Part shown: positions 1 to 4,691 of the stretch, one piece after another
Numbering within the stretch: the first letter of the stretch is position 1
How the letters are laid out: every line of letters begins with the position of its first letter
Source: Bacilli bacterium
Lineage (GTDB): Bacteria; Bacillota_I; Bacilli_A; ML615J-28; CAG-698
Length of the DNA: 5,174 bases
Direction: 5' to 3'
NCBI GenBank assembly: GCA_028693885.1
Contig: JAQUUM010000045.1
Coordinates: forward strand, 3,349-8,522
The notes under the pieces: generated by a model
Told to the model about the DNA's origin: nothing
The model's input: only the letters and a program-made list of their open reading frames with translations
Databases searched by the model: none
Translations under genes and position numbers: made by a program

Positions 1-44
1 CTCCAGTTGAAGAAGCTCCAGTTGAAGAAGCTCCAGCTGAATAA
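1..44 (+). CDS. 3' end of an unidentified protein with an acidic PVEEA-repeat tail (partial)
   Basis: The third frame reads APVEEAPVEEAPAE and stops at TAA (42-44); bases 1-2 are the end of what is probably a GCT alanine codon. The underlying DNA is a 15-base unit repeated about two and a half times. The frame is chosen because it ends just before a terminator and gives a typical acidic, proline/alanine-rich C-terminal tail; the alternative first frame gives a less plausible LQLKK repeat. Tails of this kind occur on ribosomal proteins, chaperones and surface proteins alike, so the identity of the gene cannot be told. The repeat is of a kind that can change length without breaking the frame. 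Confidence 0.6.
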   Translation, partial: PVEEAPVEEAPAE

Positions 45-55
45 CATTAAGTGAT

Positions 56-91
56 AAAAAAAGAGAGAGATTTTTTAAATCTCTCTTTTTT
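56..91. terminator. Bidirectional intrinsic terminator
   Basis: A GAGAGATTT arm (65-73) pairs with AAATCTCTC (77-85) around a TTT loop, flanked by an A tract (56-62) and a T tract (86-91). Either strand therefore gives a hairpin followed by U residues. It lies between the ends of two converging genes, 12 bases after the left stop and 5 bases from the stop of the aminopeptidase gene, as expected for a shared terminator. The left arm has an extra GA that would bulge if pairing extended into the A/T tracts. Confidence 0.8.
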
Positions 92-95
92 AATT

Positions 96-896
96 TTATA
101 ATACAAATTTCATAAAAACTAAAGCATCATAATAATCTTTTGTTTTGAATTGGATTTTGTTTGAATCTATTAGCTTAGCTTTTGGAAAGAATGATTTGCT
201 ATATGCTTCAGCATGAGTTCTATATTCTACTTCGATAGTAAATGAACTAGGTAGTGAAACTATATTTTTAGATAAATCTTTAGTTAAAGATTTTTTTATA
301 GTTTCTTGAATTTGTTTATTTGTAATATTTGGATGTAATGAGAAAGTAGCTCCGTGATCTGTATCTTTTGTAGCTACTATTTCAATGTTTGGATTAACTT
401 GTTTTACATATTCAGTTAGTGCTTTATCGCCACTTAAAAAAGCGACAGGCACTTTTTTATAAGCTGCGTAATATGCATTAATTAAAAATTCGCTGGCTAT
501 TTCTCCGTTGATTTTGATGTGAGAAATTTTTGTATTCATTGTATGAGCTAAAACATTTCCGCTTGCTTTAGAAGGACTATGATAGCCTACAAATACTACA
601 GCATCATAAGTTTCATCAAGACCTGCCATCATTGAACAAATTCCACCGTTCCAGCCTCTATGTAAAATGATGTCATCAGGTAATTCATAAGCTAGTAAAT
701 TTCTAGCTGTATCATGTGCATCTTTTACAAAAATAGTTTCTGCTTTAGCATCTTTTGCACCTAAGCACGCCGCTTTAACTTCCATATTCATTTGGTGTTG
801 GAATTGATTATAGTAAAGAGGCAGTGTAGCCTCAGTTTCATTCCAATGAGTAATGCCATTTACTCCTTCGATATCAGCACTAATAAAAACTTTCAT
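96..896 (-). CDS. dppA: M55 family zinc D-aminopeptidase (DppA-like)
   Basis: The 266-residue product has the layout of M55 metallopeptidases, which release D-amino acids, typically D-Ala, from the N-terminus of small peptides; Bacillus subtilis DppA is the model and has nearly the same length. Visible motifs are SADIEG (6-11), KDAHD (58-62), GYHS (104-107), AHT (117-119) and NGE (130-132). By comparison with DppA, D8, E10, H61, H106 and E132 are the expected zinc ligands and H118 the catalytic histidine; all are present, so it should be active. There is no signal peptide, so it acts in the cytoplasm. A likely role is recycling D-Ala peptides from cell-wall material or use of imported peptides, but no peptide transporter lies beside it. 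Start: an in-frame GTG at 905 is part of the SD itself, whereas ATG at 896 sits 8 bases after AAGGAG, so 896 is chosen. It is transcribed alone, divergent from the YcxB-like operon. Confidence 0.88.
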   Translation of the reverse strand: MKVFISADIEGVNGITHWNETEATLPLYYNQFQHQMNMEVKAACLGAKDAKAETIFVKDAHDTARNLLAYELPDDIILHRGWNGGICSMMAGLDETYDAVVFVGYHSPSKASGNVLAHTMNTKISHIKINGEIASEFLINAYYAAYKKVPVAFLSGDKALTEYVKQVNPNIEIVATKDTDHGATFSLHPNITNKQIQETIKKSLTKDLSKNIVSLPSSFTIEVEYRTHAEAYSKSFFPKAKLIDSNKIQFKTKDYYDALVFMKFVL

Positions 897-904
897 AATA
901 TTCA

Positions 905-910
905 CTCCTT
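905..910 (-). promoter_or_regulatory. Ribosome binding site of the M55 peptidase
   Basis: On the minus strand AAGGAG stands 8 bases before ATG at 896. It overlaps the in-frame GTG at 903-905 that would otherwise extend the protein by three residues, and so rules that GTG out as the start. Confidence 0.8.
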
Positions 911-923
911 TTATACAAAATGT

Positions 924-952
924 ATTATATCATTAAAAAAATAAAAAGTTAA
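924..952 (-). promoter_or_regulatory. Promoter of the M55 peptidase, extended -10
   Basis: On the minus strand TGATATAAT (932 to 924) is a perfect -10 with the TGn extension. A 17-base spacer separates it from TTAACT (952 to 947), a 4-of-6 match to the -35 consensus. Transcription should begin near 917, giving a leader of about 20 bases that contains the SD. A short dyad, ATACA-AAA-TGTAT (913-925), overlaps the -10 and the expected start point and could be an operator, but it is too short to be sure. Confidence 0.7.
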
Positions 953-960
953 AAGAAATA

Positions 961-989
961 TTTATTTTTTAAAATTATTGTGATATAAT
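961..989 (+). promoter_or_regulatory. Promoter of the YcxB-like operon, extended -10
   Basis: TGATATAAT (981-989) is a perfect extended -10. The hexamer 17 bases upstream (TTTATT, 961-966) is a poor -35, so the extended -10 probably carries recognition. The expected start point is about 996. The gene has a strong SD, GGAGG (1007-1011), 7 bases before its ATG. This promoter is divergent from the peptidase promoter, with the two -10 boxes about 50 bases apart. Confidence 0.7.
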
Positions 990-1018
990 ACTAATGATTT
1001 CATTTCGGAGGTATAAAA

Positions 1019-2143
1019 ATGATAAAATTAAAAACAAAGTATGATTTTAGAACTATTAAGTATTTCAACCTATTTAACTTTAAGTACAGCAAAAAGATTT
1101 ACATTTGGTATTTAGTAATGGCAGCATTTGCATTAGGAGCATTAGTTTATTCTCTTTTCTTTATGCAAGGGAACTTATTAGCTTATATAACAGGAGCTTC
1201 AGCTGAGGTTAATTATTTATTTCCTATTATATTTGTATTGATTGCTGTTTATTTAGTATGGCAAGTTTTCAATATGGAAAAAAGATTAGACACTCAATTA
1301 GTAAGAATGATGACTAATAGAAAACCAGCTGAATTTGTTATTGAAGTAGATCAAGATGAATTAAGAATTTTTGATGCAGAAAAAACAGATGCAGAACCAG
1401 CAGCTAAATATCCATGGGCATATATTACTGCAATCAGTGAAATTCCTGAATATTATTTCTTAATGGCAGGCAAACAACCTATTATTATTGATAGAAGAGA
1501 AGAAATGATTATAGATGGTTCTAAAGAAGAACTTGATTTATTGATTAAAGAAACATCAATTGCTAAACCTTATAAGAGATTTGATAATTTTATCGTTAAA
1601 GGAAAAACTGAGTTACAATATGTAGCACCAGTTGTAGTAGAAGAAGCTTCTAAAGAAGAAGAAAAAACTGAAGAAGTATCTTCAGAAGAAAAAGGAATCG
1701 AAGAAGTTATAATTCCTACTGCAGTAATTGAAGACACAGAAATTAAAGATACAGAAATTGAAGATACAGAAATTAAAGATATTGAAATCAAGGATATTGA
1801 AATTAAAGACATCGAAATTGAAGATGCTGAAATAAAAGAATCTGAAGAAGTAGTAGTAGAAAAACCAGCAGTAAAGAAATCTTCAACATCAACTGCAAAA
1901 AAACCAGCAGCAAAGAAAGCAACTTCAACTGCAAAAAAACCAGCAGCAAAGAAATCAACAACTTCAACTGCAAAGAAACCTGCAGCAAAGAAAGCAACTT
2001 CATCAACTGCAAAAAAACCAGCAACAAAGAAATCAACAACTTCGACTGCAAAGAAACCTGCAGCAAAGAAAACTACAACTTCAACTGCTAAAAAAACTAC
2101 AACAACAACTAAAAAACCAACTACACCAAAAGCAAGTGAATAA
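1019..2143 (+). CDS. YcxB-like two-TM membrane protein with acidic pentad repeat and lysine-rich H1-like tail
   Basis: The 374-residue product has five parts. A basic N-terminus (residues 2-26, rich in Lys/Arg) is followed by two membrane helices at about 28-49 and 66-84. A soluble domain (about 100-182) resembles the YcxB/PH-like domain, with its W133-A-Y-I-T-A-I strand and an IIIDRREEM segment. Then comes an acidic linker (207-236) leading into eight I-[EK]-[DE]-x-E pentads (237-276). Last is a tail of five TAKKPAxKK units and a degenerate sixth (292-359), ending in Thr/Lys. The positive-inside rule puts both ends in the cytoplasm. The tail resembles histone H1 C-terminal and bacterial H1-like (Hc1/AlgP-type) domains, so binding of DNA, RNA or another polyanion is a reasonable inference, perhaps masked by the acidic segment folding back onto it. 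Function is unknown. It has its own promoter and strong SD, and the following gene is a tail-less relative translated by coupling. The YcxB assignment is from fold-like features only. Confidence 0.75.
   Translation: MIKLKTKYDFRTIKYFNLFNFKYSKKIYIWYLVMAAFALGALVYSLFFMQGNLLAYITGASAEVNYLFPIIFVLIAVYLVWQVFNMEKRLDTQLVRMMTNRKPAEFVIEVDQDELRIFDAEKTDAEPAAKYPWAYITAISEIPEYYFLMAGKQPIIIDRREEMIIDGSKEELDLLIKETSIAKPYKRFDNFIVKGKTELQYVAPVVVEEASKEEEKTEEVSSEEKGIEEVIIPTAVIEDTEIKDTEIEDTEIKDIEIKDIEIKDIEIEDAEIKESEEVVVEKPAVKKSSTSTAKKPAAKKATSTAKKPAAKKSTTSTAKKPAAKKATSSTAKKPATKKSTTSTAKKPAAKKTTTSTAKKTTTTTKKPTTPKASE
1727..1846 (+). repeat. Eight in-frame 15-base repeats encoding an acidic pentapeptide
   Basis: Eight consecutive 15-base units of the type ATT-AAA-GAT-ATT-GAA encode IEDTE, IKDTE, IEDTE, three IKDIE, IEDAE and IKESE. 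The central copies are nearly identical at DNA level and the outer ones have drifted. Because the unit is a multiple of three, gain or loss of copies leaves the downstream frame intact. The regularly placed Ile with alternating acidic and basic residues could form an extended charged strand or helix; which is not clear. Confidence 0.85.
1892..2095 (+). repeat. In-frame 36-39-base repeats encoding the TAKKPAxKK tail
   Basis: Units begin at residues 292, 304, 317, 330 and 343, with a degenerate one at 356. The spacing is 12 residues once and 13 thereafter, so the DNA unit is 39 bases with one copy of 36. Copies share the GCAAAAAAACCAGCAGCAAA type of sequence, and codons alternate between AAA and AAG for lysine. 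Four runs of seven A lie in the block (1897-1903, 1933-1939, 2011-2017, 2090-2096). The antisense strand stays open across the block only because of this composition and is not taken as a gene. Confidence 0.88.
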
Positions 2144-2643
2144 TGATAGTTACGACTGTCTTTAATAATACAGATCAAGAGATAAAAGATTTCTTTACTT
2201 ATCATCTTTTTACAAGACAAAAAAGTAAGTATATTTATCTTGGCTTTATATCTATATTTCTTGTATTGGGTTTATTGTTTTTCTTTGTTTGGGAAATAGA
2301 AATGTTTGCAGTCTTCGTTTGGATAGCCGGATTTTTTTGGGGATTTTATTGGCCTTTGTCTATTAAGAAGGTTGTTAAAAAAATTATCAAAGAAGGAAGT
2401 CTAAAAACTCCACCTCAAAGATTAGTAATTTCAAATGACTCAATTAAAAGAGAAATTGATAAATATACTCAAACTTATACTTGGGATAAAATTTTGTTTG
2501 TAGTGAGTAAGAAAAAATATTATTATTTTTATATTTCAAAAAATTCTGCTTTGATTTGTAATAAAACAAGAATAAGCAATAACGAAGTAGAAGATATTAA
2601 AAAATTAATATTAGAAAACAAAATCAAAATAAAAAAAATATAA
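2143..2643 (+). CDS. Small two-TM membrane protein, YcxB-like, paralogue of the upstream gene
   Basis: This 166-residue protein repeats the core plan of its upstream neighbour without the repeats. It has a short N-terminal segment, two membrane helices at about 30-50 and 54-70, a Lys-rich stretch (75-84) marking the cytoplasmic side, and a PH-like domain (about 91-155) containing PQRLVISNDSI, the YTWDKI strand and a C-terminal helix. This is the expected size and order of YcxB-family proteins, whose function is unknown. Its ATG shares the final A of the upstream TAA stop (TAATG), and no good SD precedes it, so translation probably depends on termination-reinitiation and the two proteins are made in a fixed ratio. 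The pair could form a heteromeric complex. The gene ends in the terminator hairpin, so the operon has two genes. Family assignment is moderate; the membrane topology is the firmer part. Confidence 0.75.
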   Translation: MIVTTVFNNTDQEIKDFFTYHLFTRQKSKYIYLGFISIFLVLGLLFFFVWEIEMFAVFVWIAGFFWGFYWPLSIKKVVKKIIKEGSLKTPPQRLVISNDSIKREIDKYTQTYTWDKILFVVSKKKYYYFYISKNSALICNKTRISNNEVEDIKKLILENKIKIKKI

Positions 2644-2670
2644 AAGGAGAAAATTTCTCCTTTTATTTTT
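2642..2670. terminator. Bidirectional intrinsic terminator
   Basis: AAAAGGAGA (2642-2650) pairs with TCTCCTTTT (2656-2664) around a five-base loop, followed by ATTTTT on the plus strand. On the minus strand the same hairpin is followed by TATTTTTTT. It overlaps the stop codon of the membrane-protein gene and abuts the stop of the converging lipoprotein gene, serving both. Confidence 0.85.
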
Positions 2671-3112
2671 AATTATCTAACAATTCTTTAAAATATTCAA
2701 CATCATCTAAGTCTATAACTTTGTATAAAGTTTCAGTTATATTAGTGGATGTGTTTTTTAAGGTTTTTCTGAATAAATATTTATCGCTTTGTCCTATCTC
2801 AGTTACTTTTATTATATAGAAACCATAATTTGCCTTTGGAGTTTTTGATAGAATGTAAGCTATTTCTTCACCATTATTTTCATAGTTTTGTTCAATTGAT
2901 TCAAATACTTTTACAGCTTCATAGTTTTTGAATTTGTCATAAACTTGAGTTAAGATAGTTGAGTTAGTTATTTCCACTTGATCTTCTCCAAAGGTTATTG
3001 TAAGGCTTTCAAAATTAGCTACGGGGAAAATCTTAGGTGTATTATATAAAGTATGAGTACAACTAGTTAAAAGTAAAATACTAAAGAGTAAAATAGAAAA
3101 AGTTTTTTTCAT
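2669..3112 (-). CDS. Small putative lipoprotein of unknown function
   Basis: The 147-residue product starts MKKTFSILLFSILLL and has a type II signal peptide with lipobox LTSC. Cys18 should be lipid-modified and anchor the protein on the outer face of the membrane. The mature part (about 130 residues) is soluble, with alternating strands: FESLTITFGEDQVEITN (34-50), a helix around 51-70 and a strand NYGFYIIKV (95-103). This layout recalls small Firmicutes lipoproteins carrying DUF5301-like domains, but that is a weak impression. Start: an in-frame ATG at 3127 would add five residues ahead of the signal peptide, but it lies at the predicted transcription start and has no SD. ATG at 3112 has GGAGATGA ending 5 bases before it (9 bases from GGAG) and gives a standard signal peptide. 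The gene is monocistronic and divergent from the nuclease-like operon. Confidence 0.78.
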   Translation of the reverse strand: MKKTFSILLFSILLLTSCTHTLYNTPKIFPVANFESLTITFGEDQVEITNSTILTQVYDKFKNYEAVKVFESIEQNYENNGEEIAYILSKTPKANYGFYIIKVTEIGQSDKYLFRKTLKNTSTNITETLYKVIDLDDVEYFKELLDN

Positions 3113-3117
3113 ATAAA

Positions 3118-3125
3118 TCATCTCC
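3118..3125 (-). promoter_or_regulatory. Ribosome binding site of the small lipoprotein
   Basis: GGAGATGA on the minus strand, with GGAG 9 bases before ATG at 3112. It contains part of the upstream ATG (3125-3127), which argues against that codon as the start. Confidence 0.7.
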
Positions 3126-3133
3126 ATGTCAAG

Positions 3134-3142
3134 ATTATATCA
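3134..3142 (-). promoter_or_regulatory. Extended -10 promoter of the small lipoprotein
   Basis: TGATATAAT on the minus strand is a perfect extended -10; no convincing -35 lies 16-18 bases upstream. Transcription should start near 3127, leaving a leader of roughly 15 bases that is almost entirely the SD. Confidence 0.65.
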
Positions 3143-3143
3143 T

Positions 3144-3154
3144 ATACTAAGTAT
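3144..3154. promoter_or_regulatory. 11-base palindrome, possible operator
   Basis: ATACT-A-AGTAT is a perfect 5-1-5 dyad placed immediately upstream of the extended -10 of the lipoprotein promoter, in the spacer region. A regulator bound there would block that promoter. AT-rich sequence yields such dyads by chance, so this is only a candidate. Confidence 0.3.
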
Positions 3155-3166
3155 TAAAATATAGAT

Positions 3167-3183
3167 TTTCAATAAATTTCAAT
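3167..3183 (+). repeat. Two TTTCAAT direct repeats 10 bases apart between divergent promoters
   Basis: TTTCAAT occurs at 3167-3173 and again at 3177-3183, one helical turn apart, and similar bases (AAA) follow each copy. They lie between the lipoprotein -10 and the plus-strand promoter, about where a shared regulator could bind. Function is inferred from position only. Confidence 0.35.
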
Positions 3184-3191
3184 CAAAAAAC

Positions 3192-3220
3192 TTTATAAAT
3201 TATTATTTTAGTGCTATAAT
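3192..3220 (+). promoter_or_regulatory. Promoter of the nuclease-like/pseudouridine synthase operon, extended -10
   Basis: TGCTATAAT (3212-3220) is a perfect extended -10. TTTATA (3192-3197), 17 bases upstream, matches four of six -35 positions. The start point is expected near 3227, so the leader is only about 13 bases and begins essentially at the SD AGAGGG (3228-3233), which lies 6 bases before the ATG. Confidence 0.68.
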
Positions 3221-3239
3221 AAACTTTAGAGGGTAAATT

Positions 3240-4019
3240 ATGAGTGATATTAGAATTTTCAATAGTAAAAACAAACAAGTCTTAGATAAAGACTTCATTA
3301 CTAAACAAAATATTCAAGACATTGTTTTTGAAAATTCATTTGAAATTTTAGGAGTTATAAAAATTGCTACAAATATCAATCTAACAAAAGATAAAGAAGA
3401 TATTTTAGAATTTTTAGGATATGATGAGGACCATCGCTTAGTAATTATCGAGTTTAGAGAAAATAGAAATTCAAGTACAATAAAAAGAGCTTGGGTTTTC
3501 TTAGATTACATAAAACAAAATTATTCAAAAATAAAGCTTTTGATTACTGAATATTTAGGTAAAGATTTAGCTGATGAAATTATATATCTACCGAGGCTTA
3601 TTTGTATTGGTGAGGATTATAGTAAATATGATAGTCTAGCTATTAAAGAAACACAATATGAAATAGATTTAATCAAAGCTGTTTCTTTTAATAAAGGAAT
3701 ATTTGCTTTTGAAAAAGTTTATCAAAGTAAAGCTATTAATAGAAGTTTATTAAAACTTGATCACATTAAAGATGAACAAAAAATGCTTTTTGATAATCTA
3801 AGTGAATTTTTATTAAATTTAGGGGATGAAGTAACTGAAGTTGGATTTGATGGATTTTTGAGTTATAGAAAAATTAGAGTTTTCTTATATGTTGTATTTG
3901 ATGAACAAATTCAATTACATTTAATTCTTAAAAATAAAACTAAAAAAATTATTGTTAAGAATTTAAAGGATCTAGAAAAAGCTAAAATGGAAATAGAATT
4001 ATTATATGGCGAAATATAA
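3240..4019 (+). CDS. DUF5655-type protein with PD-(D/E)XK nuclease-like domain
   Basis: The 259-residue product matches from memory the two-part layout of DUF5655 proteins. An N-terminal PD-(D/E)XK nuclease-like domain (about 25-160) is followed by a DUF5655 domain (about 178-255, NLSEFLLNLGDEV onward). Landmarks are the helix FENSFEILG (30-38), GYDEDHRLVIIEFRENRN (60-77), LDYI, ITEYLGKDLADEI (102-114) and the core strand PRLICIGEDYSKYD (118-131). In typical relatives the metal-binding motif reads RID(T)LG then IEYK. Here the corresponding positions appear to be E57 and E71-F-R73, so the usual Asp and Lys are replaced by Glu and Arg. It may therefore be a weakened nuclease or a nucleic-acid-binding relative. 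No signal peptide or membrane segment is present. It is the first gene of an operon and overlaps the pseudouridine synthase by 14 bases. Biological role is unknown; some relatives sit near restriction or defence genes, but nothing of that kind is adjacent. Confidence 0.75.
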   Translation: MSDIRIFNSKNKQVLDKDFITKQNIQDIVFENSFEILGVIKIATNINLTKDKEDILEFLGYDEDHRLVIIEFRENRNSSTIKRAWVFLDYIKQNYSKIKLLITEYLGKDLADEIIYLPRLICIGEDYSKYDSLAIKETQYEIDLIKAVSFNKGIFAFEKVYQSKAINRSLLKLDHIKDEQKMLFDNLSEFLLNLGDEVTEVGFDGFLSYRKIRVFLYVVFDEQIQLHLILKNKTKKIIVKNLKDLEKAKMEIELLYGEI

Positions 4020-4689
4020 TTTAAGTGAGAAAGTAAAAACATTAAAAGTTTTATATGAAGACAATCATGTAATAGTTATAGAAAAAGAAGAAAATATATT
4101 ATGTCAGAAGGATATAACTGAAGACTTAGATGTTTTAACTATTGTAAAAGCTTATTTAAAAGAAAAGTATGATAAGCCTGGTAATGTTTATTTAGGTTTA
4201 GTTCATAGGCTTGATAGAAGAGTTGGTGGTGTTTTAGTTTTAGCAAAAACTTCGAAAGCAGCATCAAGATTAAGTGAAGACTTTAGATTAGATAAAATAA
4301 CTAAGACATATTTAGCCTTAGTATTAGGAAAAGTAATAGATAAGGAAAAAAGATTAATTAATAATTTAGAAAAAGTTAATAAAGAAGCAATTGAATCTGA
4401 AACAGGTAAAGAATCTATTCTTGATTTTAAAGTTGTTAAATATCTAAATAAATATAATAAAGATTTGACTTTAGTTGAAGTTAATCTAATAACTGGTAGA
4501 TACAATCAAATTAGGAAACAGTTTGCATTATATAATCATCCGATATTAAATGATTATAAATATAGCAATCAAGAAACTAATAGATTACAGTTAGGACTTT
4601 GGTGTTATAAAATAGGATTTTTTCATCCCGTTTTAAAAGAATATATAGAAATTATCAATAAACCTAATAAGGGGATATGGAGTGAATGA
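4006..4689 (+). CDS. RluA-family RNA pseudouridine synthase (short, no S4 domain)
   Basis: The 227-residue product is a single catalytic domain of the RluA family, which converts uridine to pseudouridine in rRNA or tRNA. It starts straight into the first core strand (VLYEDNHVIVIEK, 15-27). The signature GLVHRLDRRVGGVLVLAKT (64-82) holds the catalytic aspartate D70. Further conserved parts are KTYLALVLG (100-108) and LITGRYNQIRKQFA (161-174), the RNA-facing motif. The absence of an N-terminal S4 domain is usual for short family members. In the last motif relatives usually read TGR-x-H-QIR; here the His is N167, and the usual GD before the KY(G) motif is ND (182-183). Target site cannot be predicted. 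Its ATG lies within the last 14 bases of the upstream gene and has only a weak SD, implying translational coupling; it ends in TGA, showing that TGA is a stop here. Confidence 0.88.
   Translation: MAKYNLSEKVKTLKVLYEDNHVIVIEKEENILCQKDITEDLDVLTIVKAYLKEKYDKPGNVYLGLVHRLDRRVGGVLVLAKTSKAASRLSEDFRLDKITKTYLALVLGKVIDKEKRLINNLEKVNKEAIESETGKESILDFKVVKYLNKYNKDLTLVEVNLITGRYNQIRKQFALYNHPILNDYKYSNQETNRLQLGLWCYKIGFFHPVLKEYIEIINKPNKGIWSE
4679..4685 (+). promoter_or_regulatory. Ribosome binding site of the Ig-like lipoprotein, inside the synthase gene
   Basis: GGAGTGA within the last codons of the synthase has its GGAG 9 bases before ATG 4692 but only 3 bases before the in-frame ATG 4686. This selects 4692 as the start and explains coupling of the two genes. 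Confidence 0.65.
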
Positions 4690-4691
4690 AA

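Noticed and set aside
897..905. GTG at 905 as the start of the M55 peptidase
   Set aside because: The GTG is part of the GGAGTG Shine-Dalgarno sequence and has no SD of its own; ATG 896 has ideal spacing and fits the length of relatives.
1803..2066. Second minus-strand open frame, rich in Leu and Gln, within the repeats
   Set aside because: Same cause: a repeat read in another frame, without start signals.
1727..2095. Regular repeats as a possible CRISPR array or mobile-element terminal repeats
   Set aside because: Units are in-frame coding repeats with no unique spacers, and no cas, transposase or target-site duplication is present.
1570..2220. Long minus-strand open frame (216 codons) opposite the repeat region
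   Set aside because: It is the complement of the AAA/ACA/GCA repeat block, giving a Phe/Val/Ala monotony, with no promoter or SD. It is a compositional shadow of the plus-strand gene.
3113..3127. ATG at 3127 as the start of the small lipoprotein
   Set aside because: It falls at the predicted transcription start and inside the SD of the next in-frame ATG, and adds residues ahead of a normal signal peptide.
4203..4505. Minus-strand open frame opposite the pseudouridine synthase
   Set aside because: It lies wholly inside a well-supported conserved gene and has no SD or promoter.
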